Source: Cupriavidus sp. WKF15
GTDB lineage: Bacteria; Pseudomonadota; Gammaproteobacteria; Burkholderiales; Burkholderiaceae
Length of the DNA stretch: 64,000 nucleotides
Assembly (NCBI RefSeq): GCF_029278605.1
Contig: NZ_CP119573.1
Span: 1,364,001 to 1,428,000, forward strand
Direction of reading: 5' to 3'
The notes below the pieces were generated by a model. The model searched no databases. It was not told where the DNA came from and saw nothing but the letters and a program-made list of their open reading frames with translations. Below, one piece after another: positions 15,550 to 25,100 of this stretch (positions are counted from its first letter, which is position 1; the number at the start of each line of letters is the position of its first letter). Made by a program: the position numbers and the translations under genes.

Positions 15550-16791
15550 ATGTCACGTCTAAGGCTTCGGATGGTGCTGGCCGCGTTGGTCGCCAGCGTG
15601 TGCAACGGGTCGCTGATGGCGGCGCAACCCGCGCCACTGCGCGTGGGGTTGCTGACCGTCAAGACAGGTGTTGCCGCGGGGATCGGGCAACAGATGCAGG
15701 ACGGTTTCGAATACCTGCTGCAAGAGCGGGGAGGAAAGCTTGCTGGCCGCGACGTGGAGGTAGTGGTGGCCGATACTGCGGCGTCGCCGGCGGTCGCGAA
15801 GGCTAAGTTCCTGCAACTGACTGAGCGCGACCGTGTCGATGTTGTGGTCGGCCCGCTAGCCGCCTTCGAGGCCGTTGCCATTCGCGACGATATCGCGCGC
15901 GCGAAGATCCCGGTCATTCTCAGTTCCGCCGCAGCCGAAGACCTGACCCAGCGCAAGGCGGACCCCTGGATGGTGCGAAGCTCGTCGACTTCCGCGCAGG
16001 CCATGCATCCGTTTGGCGAGTACGCCGCCAATACCCTCAAGTACCGGCGCATCGCGGTCGTTGCAGAGGACCTCTCCTTCTCCCATGAAACGGTAGCTGG
16101 ATTCCAGCGGACCTTCGAGGAAGCCGGCGGGAAGATTGTCCAAAAGCTGTGGGCGCCATTCAACGGCACGGATTTCGCGACCGTGATCGCGCAGATTCGC
16201 CCGAACGTTGACGCGGTCCTGATCAATTTCTCTGGCGGCAATGCAGCGCGCTTCCTGAAGCAGTACCGCGACTATGGGCTCAAGCAGAAGACTCCCCTGC
16301 TGGCGGGGATGAATACGGTCGATGAATCCCTGCTTGAGAAGATGGGCGACGAGGCCCTCGGCATTGTCTCCGCCGGTTGGTATAGCGGTGCCATCGCCAC
16401 GCCCGCCAACGACCGCTATGTCGCGGGCTTTCGCAAGCAGTACCACATCGCGCCAGGCTTCTATGCAACCGGCGGCTACAGCGCCGGGCTGATTCTCGAG
16501 CAGGCGCTGCAAGCGGGTGGCGCAACCACGCTGACGGGGCGAGCCCTTGCGGACGCGATGCATGCGGTTCGCATATCGCAAAGCCCTCGCGGTCCGCTAA
16601 CGCTGGATCGCCTCGGGAACCCCGTGGTGACTGTCTACATTCGCAAGGTCGCGCGCGTCGGGGGCAAGCTGGTCAACACGGTCGTTCGTGAATACCCCGG
16701 TGTCACCCAGTTCTGGACGTATGACCCGTCTGCGTTCCTGGCCAATCCCGTCTATTCGCGGGACTACCCACCATCACGCAACCTCGACTGA
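15550..16791 (+). CDS. ABC transporter periplasmic binding protein (branched-chain amino acid type)
   Basis: 413 residues with a signal peptide (about 1-25) and a full type-I binding fold of the LivJ/K class, starting PLRVGLLTVKTGVAAGIGQQ. Proteins of this class bind amino acids but equally amides, aromatic acids and other small catabolic substrates; no ligand residues can be assigned by eye. It heads a five-gene transporter operon continuing into LivH, LivM, LivG and LivF homologues and ending with a porin. The GntR operator in its promoter puts the uptake system under the same control as the HyuAB and SDR operons. Confidence 0.9.
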   Translation: MSRLRLRMVLAALVASVCNGSLMAAQPAPLRVGLLTVKTGVAAGIGQQMQDGFEYLLQERGGKLAGRDVEVVVADTAASPAVAKAKFLQLTERDRVDVVVGPLAAFEAVAIRDDIARAKIPVILSSAAAEDLTQRKADPWMVRSSSTSAQAMHPFGEYAANTLKYRRIAVVAEDLSFSHETVAGFQRTFEEAGGKIVQKLWAPFNGTDFATVIAQIRPNVDAVLINFSGGNAARFLKQYRDYGLKQKTPLLAGMNTVDESLLEKMGDEALGIVSAGWYSGAIATPANDRYVAGFRKQYHIAPGFYATGGYSAGLILEQALQAGGATTLTGRALADAMHAVRISQSPRGPLTLDRLGNPVVTVYIRKVARVGGKLVNTVVREYPGVTQFWTYDPSAFLANPVYSRDYPPSRNLD

Positions 16792-16808
16792 GGCGGCAAG
16801 GATTCACC

Positions 16809-17669
16809 ATGTCTACGTTTCTGATCCAGACGCTCAACGGGCTGACCTTCGCCTCAGTGCTGTTTCTGATGGCGGCGGGCTTCACGCTGATCTTCGGTTT
16901 GATGAGCATCCCCAACATGGCGCATGGCGCTTTGTTCATGCTGGGGGGATACCTCTGTGTCACGCTGGTCGATGCAGGACTGCCGTTTGTGCTTGCCGCA
17001 CTGGGTTGTGCCATCGTCGTCGGCATTCTCGGGATCGTACTGGAGCGCGCGATCTTGCAGCGGATTACGCAAAACGAGCTGGCACAGGTGCTGGCGACGC
17101 TTGGGATGGCATTCGTCATTGCCGACAGCTGCAAGACCGTCTGGGGCGGCATGCCGCTGGAGGTCGCGGTGCCACCACGCTTAACGGGTGCGGTGTCCCT
17201 TGGCGAGCTGACCTTTCCCATCTATCGACTCTTCGTCATGGCACTTGCCGTGGTGACCGCGGTGGCTCTGGACCTTTCGCTGTCCCGGACGCTGATCGGC
17301 GCCCGATTGCGCGCGGCCGTTGAGGATCGGGCCATGGCCCGCGCCGTCGGTATTCGCGTCGACCGACTCTTCATGACGATCTTCTTCGCCGGCGCGGCAC
17401 TCGTTGGCATGGGCGGCGCGATTGGCGCACCAATTTTGTCGGTGTTTCCCGGGCTCGATATGGAGGTGCTTCCGCTGGTGCTGATCGTCGTCGTGCTGGG
17501 GGGCACGGGGAGTATTCCCGGCGCAATGCTCGGAAGCCTGATCACAGGCCTGGTCCATAGCTTCGGACAGTCGCTTGTACCGGAGATGTCATACGTGCTC
17601 TTGTTCGTGCCGATGATCGTCGTGCTGGCGTATCGGCCCCAGGGATTATTCGGGAGGGTCGCAGCATGA
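16809..17669 (+). CDS. livH: ABC transporter permease, LivH type
   Basis: 286 residues, about eight membrane helices, with the LivH-type loop around ILERAILQRI and the EAA-like segment AVEDRAMARAVGIRVDRLF (about 170-190) that docks to the ATPase. It begins 17 bases after the binding-protein gene and overlaps livM by four bases (ATGA), indicating translational coupling. It forms the membrane channel with LivM. Confidence 0.92.
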   Translation: MSTFLIQTLNGLTFASVLFLMAAGFTLIFGLMSIPNMAHGALFMLGGYLCVTLVDAGLPFVLAALGCAIVVGILGIVLERAILQRITQNELAQVLATLGMAFVIADSCKTVWGGMPLEVAVPPRLTGAVSLGELTFPIYRLFVMALAVVTAVALDLSLSRTLIGARLRAAVEDRAMARAVGIRVDRLFMTIFFAGAALVGMGGAIGAPILSVFPGLDMEVLPLVLIVVVLGGTGSIPGAMLGSLITGLVHSFGQSLVPEMSYVLLFVPMIVVLAYRPQGLFGRVAA

Positions 17670-18610
17670 AGATTCCTACTTCTTTCTTCGGCCCTTGCCT
17701 TGCTGGTGCACTGGTCCTGATGCTGCCGCTGGCGAGCGATTCGCCTTTCTACCTGGACCTGGCGATCCACATCATGCTTGCGGCCTTGGTTGCAACCAGT
17801 CTTAATCTGCTTCTTGGGCTGGGGGGACTGCTGTCGTTCGCACAATCGGCGCTAGCGGGTGCGGCCGCCTATGGGTTAGCCATCGCCGGCCAGCACGCAG
17901 GGCTGGGGCCCTGGATGCTCGCAGCCATTGCAGTGGGCGCCGCCGTAGCGCTCTCTGTAGTCGTCGGGATGCTTGCGCTGCGAACCAGTGGACTCAGTAT
18001 CGGCATGATCACGCTGGCCATTGCCCAGGTGCTGTGGGGAGTAGCCATGCACTGGGGCAGCGTGACGGGCGGTGAGAATGGCATGACTGGAATTTCCAGG
18101 CCTGCGCTGCCGTGGATGGATACGGGAAATCCGATCGTCTGGTTCGAGTTCGTGGCGGTCTGCTTTCTCGCGATGCTGTGCCTGGTGCACAGGTTCATGC
18201 GCTCGCAACTCGGCCGCTGTCTGGACGGCACGAGATCGCAGCCGCGCCGGATGTCCGCCCTGGGCTTTGATGTCTGGCGTATTCGACTGCTCGCCTTCGC
18301 ATTTGCCGGACTGGTAGCAGCGATTGCGGGGGTGCTGCTTGCGTTCCACCAGCAATTCATCAGTCCCCACGCGCTATCGCTTGGCGAAACCGCGGAAAGC
18401 TTGCTGATGGTCATAGTCGGCGGCCCTGCCACGCTGCTCGGACCTGTGATCGGTGCAGCGATCGTTGTCGGCTTTCGTGTACTGGTAAGCGGCTATATCG
18501 AGAGCTGGCCAACGTTCCTGGGCCTGCTGCTCATTGCTGTGGTGCTGTTTGTTCCCGCGGGGATCGTGCCCGGCCTGGCTTCTCTCTTTCGCAGCAGGAG
18601 CATTCGATGA
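17666..18610 (+). CDS. livM: ABC transporter permease, LivM type
   Basis: 314 residues with eight to nine membrane helices. LNLLLGLGGLLSFAQSAL near residue 50 is the LivM hallmark and the QPRRMSALGFDVWRIRLLAF segment (about 191-210) is the ATPase-docking loop. It overlaps livH and livG by four bases at each end. It completes the inner-membrane channel of the transporter. Confidence 0.92.
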   Translation: MKIPTSFFGPCLAGALVLMLPLASDSPFYLDLAIHIMLAALVATSLNLLLGLGGLLSFAQSALAGAAAYGLAIAGQHAGLGPWMLAAIAVGAAVALSVVVGMLALRTSGLSIGMITLAIAQVLWGVAMHWGSVTGGENGMTGISRPALPWMDTGNPIVWFEFVAVCFLAMLCLVHRFMRSQLGRCLDGTRSQPRRMSALGFDVWRIRLLAFAFAGLVAAIAGVLLAFHQQFISPHALSLGETAESLLMVIVGGPATLLGPVIGAAIVVGFRVLVSGYIESWPTFLGLLLIAVVLFVPAGIVPGLASLFRSRSIR

Positions 18611-19416
18611 TCCACTCCGCAGTCCTACCGGTGGCCACGCGTGCCGCCGCTTCGGGGGTCTCTGTCGACGGCAGTTCGACTGCAATCGGCCTGGTTGACC
18701 TGTCTATCTCGTTCGGCGCCTTGCGCGTCGTGGATGGTGTAAGTCTGACGATACGGCGGGGGGAGCGCAGGCTACTCCTGGGGCCGAACGGCGCCGGAAA
18801 GACAACCTTGCTGAATCTGATCGCGGGAGATCTGCGTGCCACGCGCGGCCGTATCTCGTTGCTTGGACAAGATGTCACAGCCAAGCCTACGCATGCCCGG
18901 GCGCGCATGGGCCTGGGCAGGACCTATCAGATACTCACGCCCTTTCGCGACAAGACGCTGTTGCAAAACGTGCTGATGTCGCTGACTGGGAAATCAACTA
19001 CACCCGACCGTTTGAGTCCTTGGAAGCGTTTCGGCGGCTCAGCGCTCGAGGCTGAGGCCCGTGCCGTGCTGGCGCGTGTGGACCTCGAGGTCCGCGCCGA
19101 AACACCCGTGCACGCCTGCTCGTACGGAGAACTGCGGCGGCTGGAGATTGCTATGGCCCTTGCACAGCAGCCCAGCATCCTGCTTCTGGACGAGCCGCTG
19201 GCGGGGTTGTCGGGAGCTGAGCGCGTGGGCGTTGCCGAACTGCTGTCGCACCTGCCGAAGGCTCTGACGATTGTGATGGTCGAGCACGACATGGATGTGG
19301 CGCTTTCCTTTGCCGAGTCCATCACGGTGCTCCAGAGCGGCCGCGTTGTCGTTGATGGGGACAAGCGCTCTGTCCTGGCCGACCCGCGCACGCAGGAGAT
19401 ATACCTTGGCCACTAA
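18607..19416 (+). CDS. livG: ABC transporter ATPase, LivG type
   Basis: 269 residues. Walker A GPNGAGKTT (about 59-67), the Q-loop region GRTYQILTPF, a degenerate signature CSYGELRRLEIAMAL in place of LSGGQ, and Walker B ILLLDEPLAGL followed by the H-loop VEHDMDV are visible. The first 20 residues are an extra N-terminal extension before the ATPase domain. It pairs with LivF to power uptake. It overlaps livM by four bases. Confidence 0.92.
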   Translation: MIHSAVLPVATRAAASGVSVDGSSTAIGLVDLSISFGALRVVDGVSLTIRRGERRLLLGPNGAGKTTLLNLIAGDLRATRGRISLLGQDVTAKPTHARARMGLGRTYQILTPFRDKTLLQNVLMSLTGKSTTPDRLSPWKRFGGSALEAEARAVLARVDLEVRAETPVHACSYGELRRLEIAMALAQQPSILLLDEPLAGLSGAERVGVAELLSHLPKALTIVMVEHDMDVALSFAESITVLQSGRVVVDGDKRSVLADPRTQEIYLGH

Positions 19417-20158
19417 TACCCTTCCCGCACTCGCGCTGTCCGGCGTCACCTCGGGCTACGACCAAAGTGAAATCCTGCAGGACGTTTCGCTGACCGTTCG
19501 CCCTGGTACCGTGCTTGCGCTGCTCGGCCGAAACGGCGCGGGCAAAACGACCTGCATCCATACGGTCATGGGCATGGTCCCAGCGTATCGAGGAGCCATT
19601 CAGTTGTTCGGCGAAAACATCGTCGCGCTGCCGGTTGACAGTATTGTCCGACGCGGCGTGGCACTGGTTCCGCAAGGTCGTCGCCTTTTCTCGCTCCTGT
19701 CGGTACGCGAAAACCTTACCGTTGCCAGGACCGCCGACGCTGCCCATGCAGGTCCGCCCTGGACTATCGCGCAGATTGTGGAGATGTTTCCACGACTAGG
19801 GGAACGATTCCATCAGCGTGCCGCAACGCTTTCCGGTGGTGAACAACAGATGCTGGCAATCGGACGGGCGCTGATGAGCCGCCCGCGCGTGCTGCTGATG
19901 GATGAGCCCACGGAGGGGCTTTCTCCCCAAATGATTGATGAAGTCTCGGCGATTGTTGCGCGGCTGCGGGAGGCTGGCATATCGATCCTGCTCGTCGAGC
20001 AGAACAGCAAGATTGCGCTTTCGGTCGCTGACGATGTGGCGGTTCTCGTCAGTGGACGCGTCGCATATACGGATCGCGCGACCAAACTGGCAGGCCAGCC
20101 GGTACTGATGGAGCGCTTCCTGGGCGTCGCGTCGGCAGAAGCACCGGCGCTGGCCTGA
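19406..20158 (+). CDS. livF: ABC transporter ATPase, LivF type
   Basis: 250 residues with Walker A GRNGAGKTT, signature LSGGEQQMLAIGRALM, Walker B VLLMDEPTEGLSP and the H-loop-like VEQNSKIAL. I place the start at a TTG (19406), which reads M-A-T-N-T-L-P-A-L and has AGGAGA seven bases upstream; it overlaps livG by 11 bases. A longer frame running back into livG has no ribosome site. It is the second ATPase of the transporter. Confidence 0.9.
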   Translation: MATNTLPALALSGVTSGYDQSEILQDVSLTVRPGTVLALLGRNGAGKTTCIHTVMGMVPAYRGAIQLFGENIVALPVDSIVRRGVALVPQGRRLFSLLSVRENLTVARTADAAHAGPPWTIAQIVEMFPRLGERFHQRAATLSGGEQQMLAIGRALMSRPRVLLMDEPTEGLSPQMIDEVSAIVARLREAGISILLVEQNSKIALSVADDVAVLVSGRVAYTDRATKLAGQPVLMERFLGVASAEAPALA

Positions 20159-20245
20159 TGAGTTACGCATATCGACAATGCGTTCCCGAGGCTGGTAAGG
20201 GCGGCAACCGGTATTGCATTGAAATGCTTTTCTTGGAGGAGACAC

Positions 20246-21469
20246 ATGAAGTGGAATCAAGAAGTGGCAGTCGTACAGTCAATGCGAGGCGTGGCCTGTC
20301 AGCGGCGGCGCAGGCAGGGAGTCAGGCGAGTCGGAATAGCGCTGGCTGCTATCGGTATGGGCTTTGGCGGATCCGCCCGCGCAAGCCTGAACTTATATGG
20401 CGTGCTCGACGTCGGTTTGAACTATCGATCGGTGGCCGGAGTGGATCCGTCCACGGGGCGCGCCGCTGGTGCGCTGGCACTCGCCTCCGGGAATGAGCTG
20501 ACCAGTCGCTGGGGTCTCATCGGCCTTGAAGACATTGGCGAGGGGTACAAGATTGCGTTCAAGCTGGAGAGTGGCTTTGCGGCGGACACCGGCGCGGCCA
20601 ATGCGTCTGTTCCATTTCCTCACGATAATGGATCGCTGTTCGACCGTGGGGCAACCATCGGTGTCGTTGCACCTTGGGGGACAGTGCGCTTAGGGCGCAA
20701 CTGGTCTTCATTCTTCGATGGCATCTCGGCCGGTGATGCTACGGGGTACATGAACTTCGGGTCGCTCGCGAACGCGACCTTCCAGAATTCATCGAACCTC
20801 AAACCGGGCGAAGGGTTTCCCGGTATTGCCTCAGGTATAAACAGCGCTGTCAATGGTGGCCTGATGTACACGTGGGTCAACAAGTCGATCAAGTACATGC
20901 TGCCGGATGAGTTCTATGGATTCAGCGGTGGCGTCACCTACGGCCTTGGCGGTACCGCGGGCAGCTTCTCGAACAAGTCCACGTTGACGGCCAACCTGAA
21001 CTGGACCAATGGAAAAATTGGCTTCGCGTCGGGATACTTCGATGGCAAGGATCCAACAGGGCAGACCAACGATCCCTGGATGCGCGCCTATACCATCGGC
21101 GTTACCTATACGTGGGGGGCACTTAAGACCGGGGTGAATTTTGCCAAGTTCAAGAACCCGACCACCGGAGCAGACCAGAATTACTACTACGTCGGAGCTG
21201 CCTATCAAGCGACGCCTGCCTGGCGCCTGACCGCCGACTGGCTGCACCTCCAGGACAAGCAGGTCAGTGAAGCCGGTGCAGACCTCTACAAGATCGGGGC
21301 TGGCTATGCGTTCTCGAAGCGCACCACCTTGTACGTCGACGTCGCGTACTCAAATAACAAGCCCAAGGGCATGTTGGGTGCGGGGAGTAACACAAGCATC
21401 CTCGCCAGCCCTGCGACGATCGGACACAATCAATTGGCGGTGGGCGCCGGTATCCGTACGCTGTTCTAG
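20246..21469 (+). CDS. General porin (OmpC/Burkholderiales type)
   Basis: 407 residues: a long positively charged N-region and signal peptide (to about 45, ending ARAS), then a 16-strand porin starting NLYGVLDVGLNYRS with typical features ELTSRWGLIGLEDIGEGYKI and a C-terminal Phe (AGIRTLF), the outer-membrane insertion signal. It follows livF by 87 bases in the same direction and ends at a strong hairpin, so it probably is the last gene of the transporter operon and provides outer-membrane entry for the same substrate. GGAGGA precedes the ATG. Confidence 0.88.
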   Translation: MKWNQEVAVVQSMRGVACQRRRRQGVRRVGIALAAIGMGFGGSARASLNLYGVLDVGLNYRSVAGVDPSTGRAAGALALASGNELTSRWGLIGLEDIGEGYKIAFKLESGFAADTGAANASVPFPHDNGSLFDRGATIGVVAPWGTVRLGRNWSSFFDGISAGDATGYMNFGSLANATFQNSSNLKPGEGFPGIASGINSAVNGGLMYTWVNKSIKYMLPDEFYGFSGGVTYGLGGTAGSFSNKSTLTANLNWTNGKIGFASGYFDGKDPTGQTNDPWMRAYTIGVTYTWGALKTGVNFAKFKNPTTGADQNYYYVGAAYQATPAWRLTADWLHLQDKQVSEAGADLYKIGAGYAFSKRTTLYVDVAYSNNKPKGMLGAGSNTSILASPATIGHNQLAVGAGIRTLF

Positions 21470-21524
21470 GTGCCGCCGCAATTCAGCCGAACCTCCCATG
21501 GTTTAGCCGGCTGAGCTGTGTATC

Positions 21525-21552
21525 GGATGCGCCGGAGGATTCCGGCGCATCC
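21525..21552. terminator. Bidirectional terminator hairpin
   Basis: GGATGCGCCGG and CCGGCGCATCC form a perfect 11-bp stem around AGGATT, between the end of the porin gene and the end of the convergent Lrp-type gene. Confidence 0.7.
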
Positions 21553-21558
21553 GCATCA

Positions 21559-22035
21559 TTAGGAGCCATTTCGCTCCCGGACCGGCAGCGCTGTCTTGTA
21601 CACCACCCGTCGCAGCGCTAGCGAGGTACTGATATCACTGACGCCTTCAAGGGTCGTCAGTTGCGTCATGACGAATCGCTCGATACCTGCGATATCGGGT
21701 GCAACGACACGGAGCATGTAGTCGAAGCTGCCTGTCATCAAATAGCACTCCATCACCTCGTCGAGTTTCGCGATGGCCGCCTCAAAGCGTGCTAGCCGCT
21801 CTTCTGTCTTCTTTTCGATTGCCACTTGCACGTATGCGCTGACGGGAAAGCCGGCTTTCTCCTGATTTAGCAGCGTGACATAGCCGTCGATGACTCCCTC
21901 TTCCTCAAGTAGCCGGATACGTCGATAGAACGGGGACGGGGAGAGGCCAACTCGCTCCGCCAGTTCATTCGCCCGTACCCGCGCATCGCGCTGAAGTTCG
22001 GCAAGGATACGCACATCGATACGGTCAAAACGCAT
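21559..22035 (-). CDS. Lrp/AsnC-family transcriptional regulator
   Basis: 158 residues: HTH at about 1-50 (RIDVRILAELQRDARVRANE and GLSPSPFYRRIRLL) and an RAM ligand domain at about 65-150. The ATG at 22035 follows AGGTG; a GTG nine bases earlier is possible. It is divergent from the 2-oxoacid oxidoreductase and leucine-type dehydrogenase genes, the classic arrangement for a local Lrp regulator responding to the amino acid that those enzymes degrade. Confidence 0.9.
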   Translation of the reverse strand: MRFDRIDVRILAELQRDARVRANELAERVGLSPSPFYRRIRLLEEEGVIDGYVTLLNQEKAGFPVSAYVQVAIEKKTEERLARFEAAIAKLDEVMECYLMTGSFDYMLRVVAPDIAGIERFVMTQLTTLEGVSDISTSLALRRVVYKTALPVRERNGS

Positions 22036-22090
22036 TTGGCACACCTGGAGGTATTTCGGAAAAAAGATCAGCGGATCGTGCTAATTGGAG

Positions 22091-22102
22091 TCAATTATTT
22101 GA
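22091..22102. promoter_or_regulatory. AT-rich operator candidate for the Lrp-type regulator
   Basis: TCAATTATTTGA has TCAA/TTGA arms and lies in the only AT-rich patch of the divergent region, flanked by two GAGTCA words (22088-22093, 22101-22106). Symmetric AT-rich sites of this kind suit Lrp/AsnC proteins. Confidence 0.4.
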
Positions 22103-22177
22103 GTCAGTTTGGCACATATCAAAGGCGATGGATACCTAGAATTTTCGCACAAGCAATCAGAAGCACGGAGGCAAAGC

Positions 22178-25100
22178 ATGAACCAGCGCGCAAACGAGAA
22201 CCACTTTCTTACCGATGAAAGCTACCGACTGGAGGATCGCTATCTGCGCGCTTCCGGGCGGGTGTTTCTCACGGGGACACAGGCGCTGGTGCGTATCCTG
22301 CTCGAACAGGCCCGAGCCGACCGCGTCGCCGGGTTGCGCACCGGTGGTCTGGTGTCTGGCTATCGTGGATCACCGCTTGGCGGGCTGGATCAAGAGCTGT
22401 GGCGACAGCGCAAGATGCTCGCCGAGCACGATATTCGCTTCGAACCCGGATTGAACGAGGATCTGGGGGCAACAATGCTGTGGGGAGCACAGCAGATTGA
22501 TGCCTTTCCAGGGAAGCGGGTCGAAGGGGTGTTCTCGATGTGGTACGGCAAGGGGCCAGGCGTTGATCGAACCGGTGACGTGTTCCGCAATGCCAATATC
22601 CTCGGCACGTCGCGCCACGGTGGCGTACTTGCGGTCGCGGGGGATGATCACGCGGCGCAGTCTTCGATGTTCCCGCACCAGACGGATCACGTGTTCGAGG
22701 GGGCGATGATGCCCATCCTGTTCCCGTCCTCCGTGGAGGAGTACATCGAGTTCGGCCTGTTTGGCTACGCACTCTCGCGCTTTTCCGGATTGTGGATCGC
22801 GTTCAAGGCAATTACCGAAACGGTGGAGAGTGGCAGGTCGATGACGCTATCTGGCGCAGGCTTGCATGGTGGCTTTGCTGTTCCCACGGATATCCAGATT
22901 CCCGAACGAGGTTTCGGTCTCGATATCAACATACGATGGCCGCAGCAGCGCGCCGAACTGGAGCGGCGCCTGATCGAGGAACGGCTGCCCGCAGCGCTTG
23001 CCTTTGCCCGTGCCAATCCGATCGATCGCGCGGTGGTACGGCCGGCAAACGCCAGAGTCGGGATCATCACAGTGGGCAAGGCTCATCTCGATGTGATGGC
23101 GGCGCTGCGGCGCCTTGATCTGGATACGGCCGCGCTGGAATCCATAGGTATCGGTGTCTATAAGGTCGGCATGTCCTGGCCGTTGGAGGGGCAAGGGGTG
23201 GAGCGCTTTTGCGCGGGCATGCGAGCGCTCATCGTGGTGGAAGAAAAGCGCAGTATGGTCGAGCAACAGATCCAGGCGTTGCTGTACAACCACCGGGCGG
23301 AAGTCCGTCCCGCGGTGTACGGCAAGCACGGGCCTGACGGTGAAACGTGGTTGCCTGCAACGATGGAGTTTTCTCCCGAGCAGGTAGCAGGTGTCCTTCG
23401 CTGGTTCTTCGACGCTCAGGGCGTTGTTGTCGCAGAGGCGCGCGGGACGGACCGTGCCAGCGCCGAAGCGGGTGCCCGTTCACGGGTGATCCCAATCCAG
23501 GCGGCCGAGCCGGTCCTGTCGCGCAAGCCGTTCTTCTGCTCCGGCTGCCCGCATAACAGCTCGACGCGCCTGCCAGACGGTTCGTATGCTGCGGCCGGCA
23601 TCGGATGCCACATCATGGCGCTGGGGCAGCGTGAGCGAACCGCAACCTTCTGTCAGATGGGTGGCGAGGGCGTGCAGTGGGTCGGTCTTTCGAGCTTCTC
23701 CACCATGCCACATCTGTTCGTCAACCTGGGCGACGGGACCTACCAGCATTCGGGCAGCCTGGCAATTCGGCAGGCCGTGGCGGCGGGGACCGCCGTGACC
23801 TACAAGATCCTCTTCAATGATGCGGTCGCAATGACCGGCGGCCAGCCGACCGAAGGGGGCCTGACGGTATCGAAGGTCGCCGCGCAGCTCATGGCCGAAG
23901 GGGTGAGAGAAATCGTGGTGGTCTCGGAGGAACCCGCGCGGTATCACTCGACGGGCGAAATGCCCGCCAGTGTGGCTGTGGTGGAGCGCAGCGAACTTGA
24001 TACCGTTCAGAAGCGCCTGCGCGAGTACCGCGGCGTTTCCGCCATCATCTATGACCAGACGTGTGCGGCCGAGAAGCGTCGCCGGCGCAAGCGCGGTTCG
24101 CTGGCGACGCCCAAACGGCACGTCGCTATCCATCCTGCCGTGTGCGAGGGCTGTGGAGACTGCTCGGCGCGCTCCGGTTGTATTGCCGTCGAGCCGCTGG
24201 AGACGGAGCTTGGCCGCAAGCGTGCTGTCAACCAGTCAGCGTGCAACAAGGACATGACCTGCGTGCAAGGCTACTGCCCAAGCTTCGTGACCATCGAGGG
24301 GGAGCGGCAAAGCGTAGTGCAATCAGGCACGCTGCAGCGTCTGGAAGCCGAGTGGCAGCTTACGTTGCCACCACCCGCCACGACTTCGCCCGAGTTACTG
24401 CAGCATTGTGGGGTACTTGTGGCAGGGATCGGCGGGACCGGGATTGTCACCGTTGGCGCAATCCTCGCCATGGCGGCTCATCTGGAAGGTCGTGGCGCCT
24501 CGACGCTCGATTTCACGGGCCTGGCCCAGAAGAATGGGGCGGTTGTCAGCCATATACAGCTGGCCCGGTCGCCTGACCACATTGCCACGGCACGCATCGA
24601 GTCGAAGAGCGCCAATCTTTTGCTTGGCTGCGATGCTGTCGTGGCGGCCTCGCCGGATGTGCTGGCAAGGCTTCATCCAGGCTCGGCGCATGCTGTGGTG
24701 GAAACCGCAATGACACCGACCGCGGATTTTGTCGGCAATGGCGATATGCAGATTTCCCTGCTGGCGCATCGGCATGCAATCGAACGTGTGCTTGGTGAGG
24801 GCAGGGCGGAATTCCATGACTGGAGCGCCGCGGCGCAAACGATATTCGGTGATACTTTTGCGGCTAACCTGATGTTGGTGGGCCATGCCTTTCAACGCGG
24901 TTGGCTCCCGGTTTCGGAGATCGCTATCCAGCGTGCCATTGAACTCAATGGCGCTGCTGTCGAGACCAACCGGCGGGCGTTCCTGTGGGGCCGGATTCTG
25001 GCCCACGACCAGACGGCGTTGCAGAAGGCGGGGCAAGCTGCCGCTGCGGCAAGCGAGCCATTCACCATCGGCGGATTCGTCAGCGCACGCGCGCAAGACC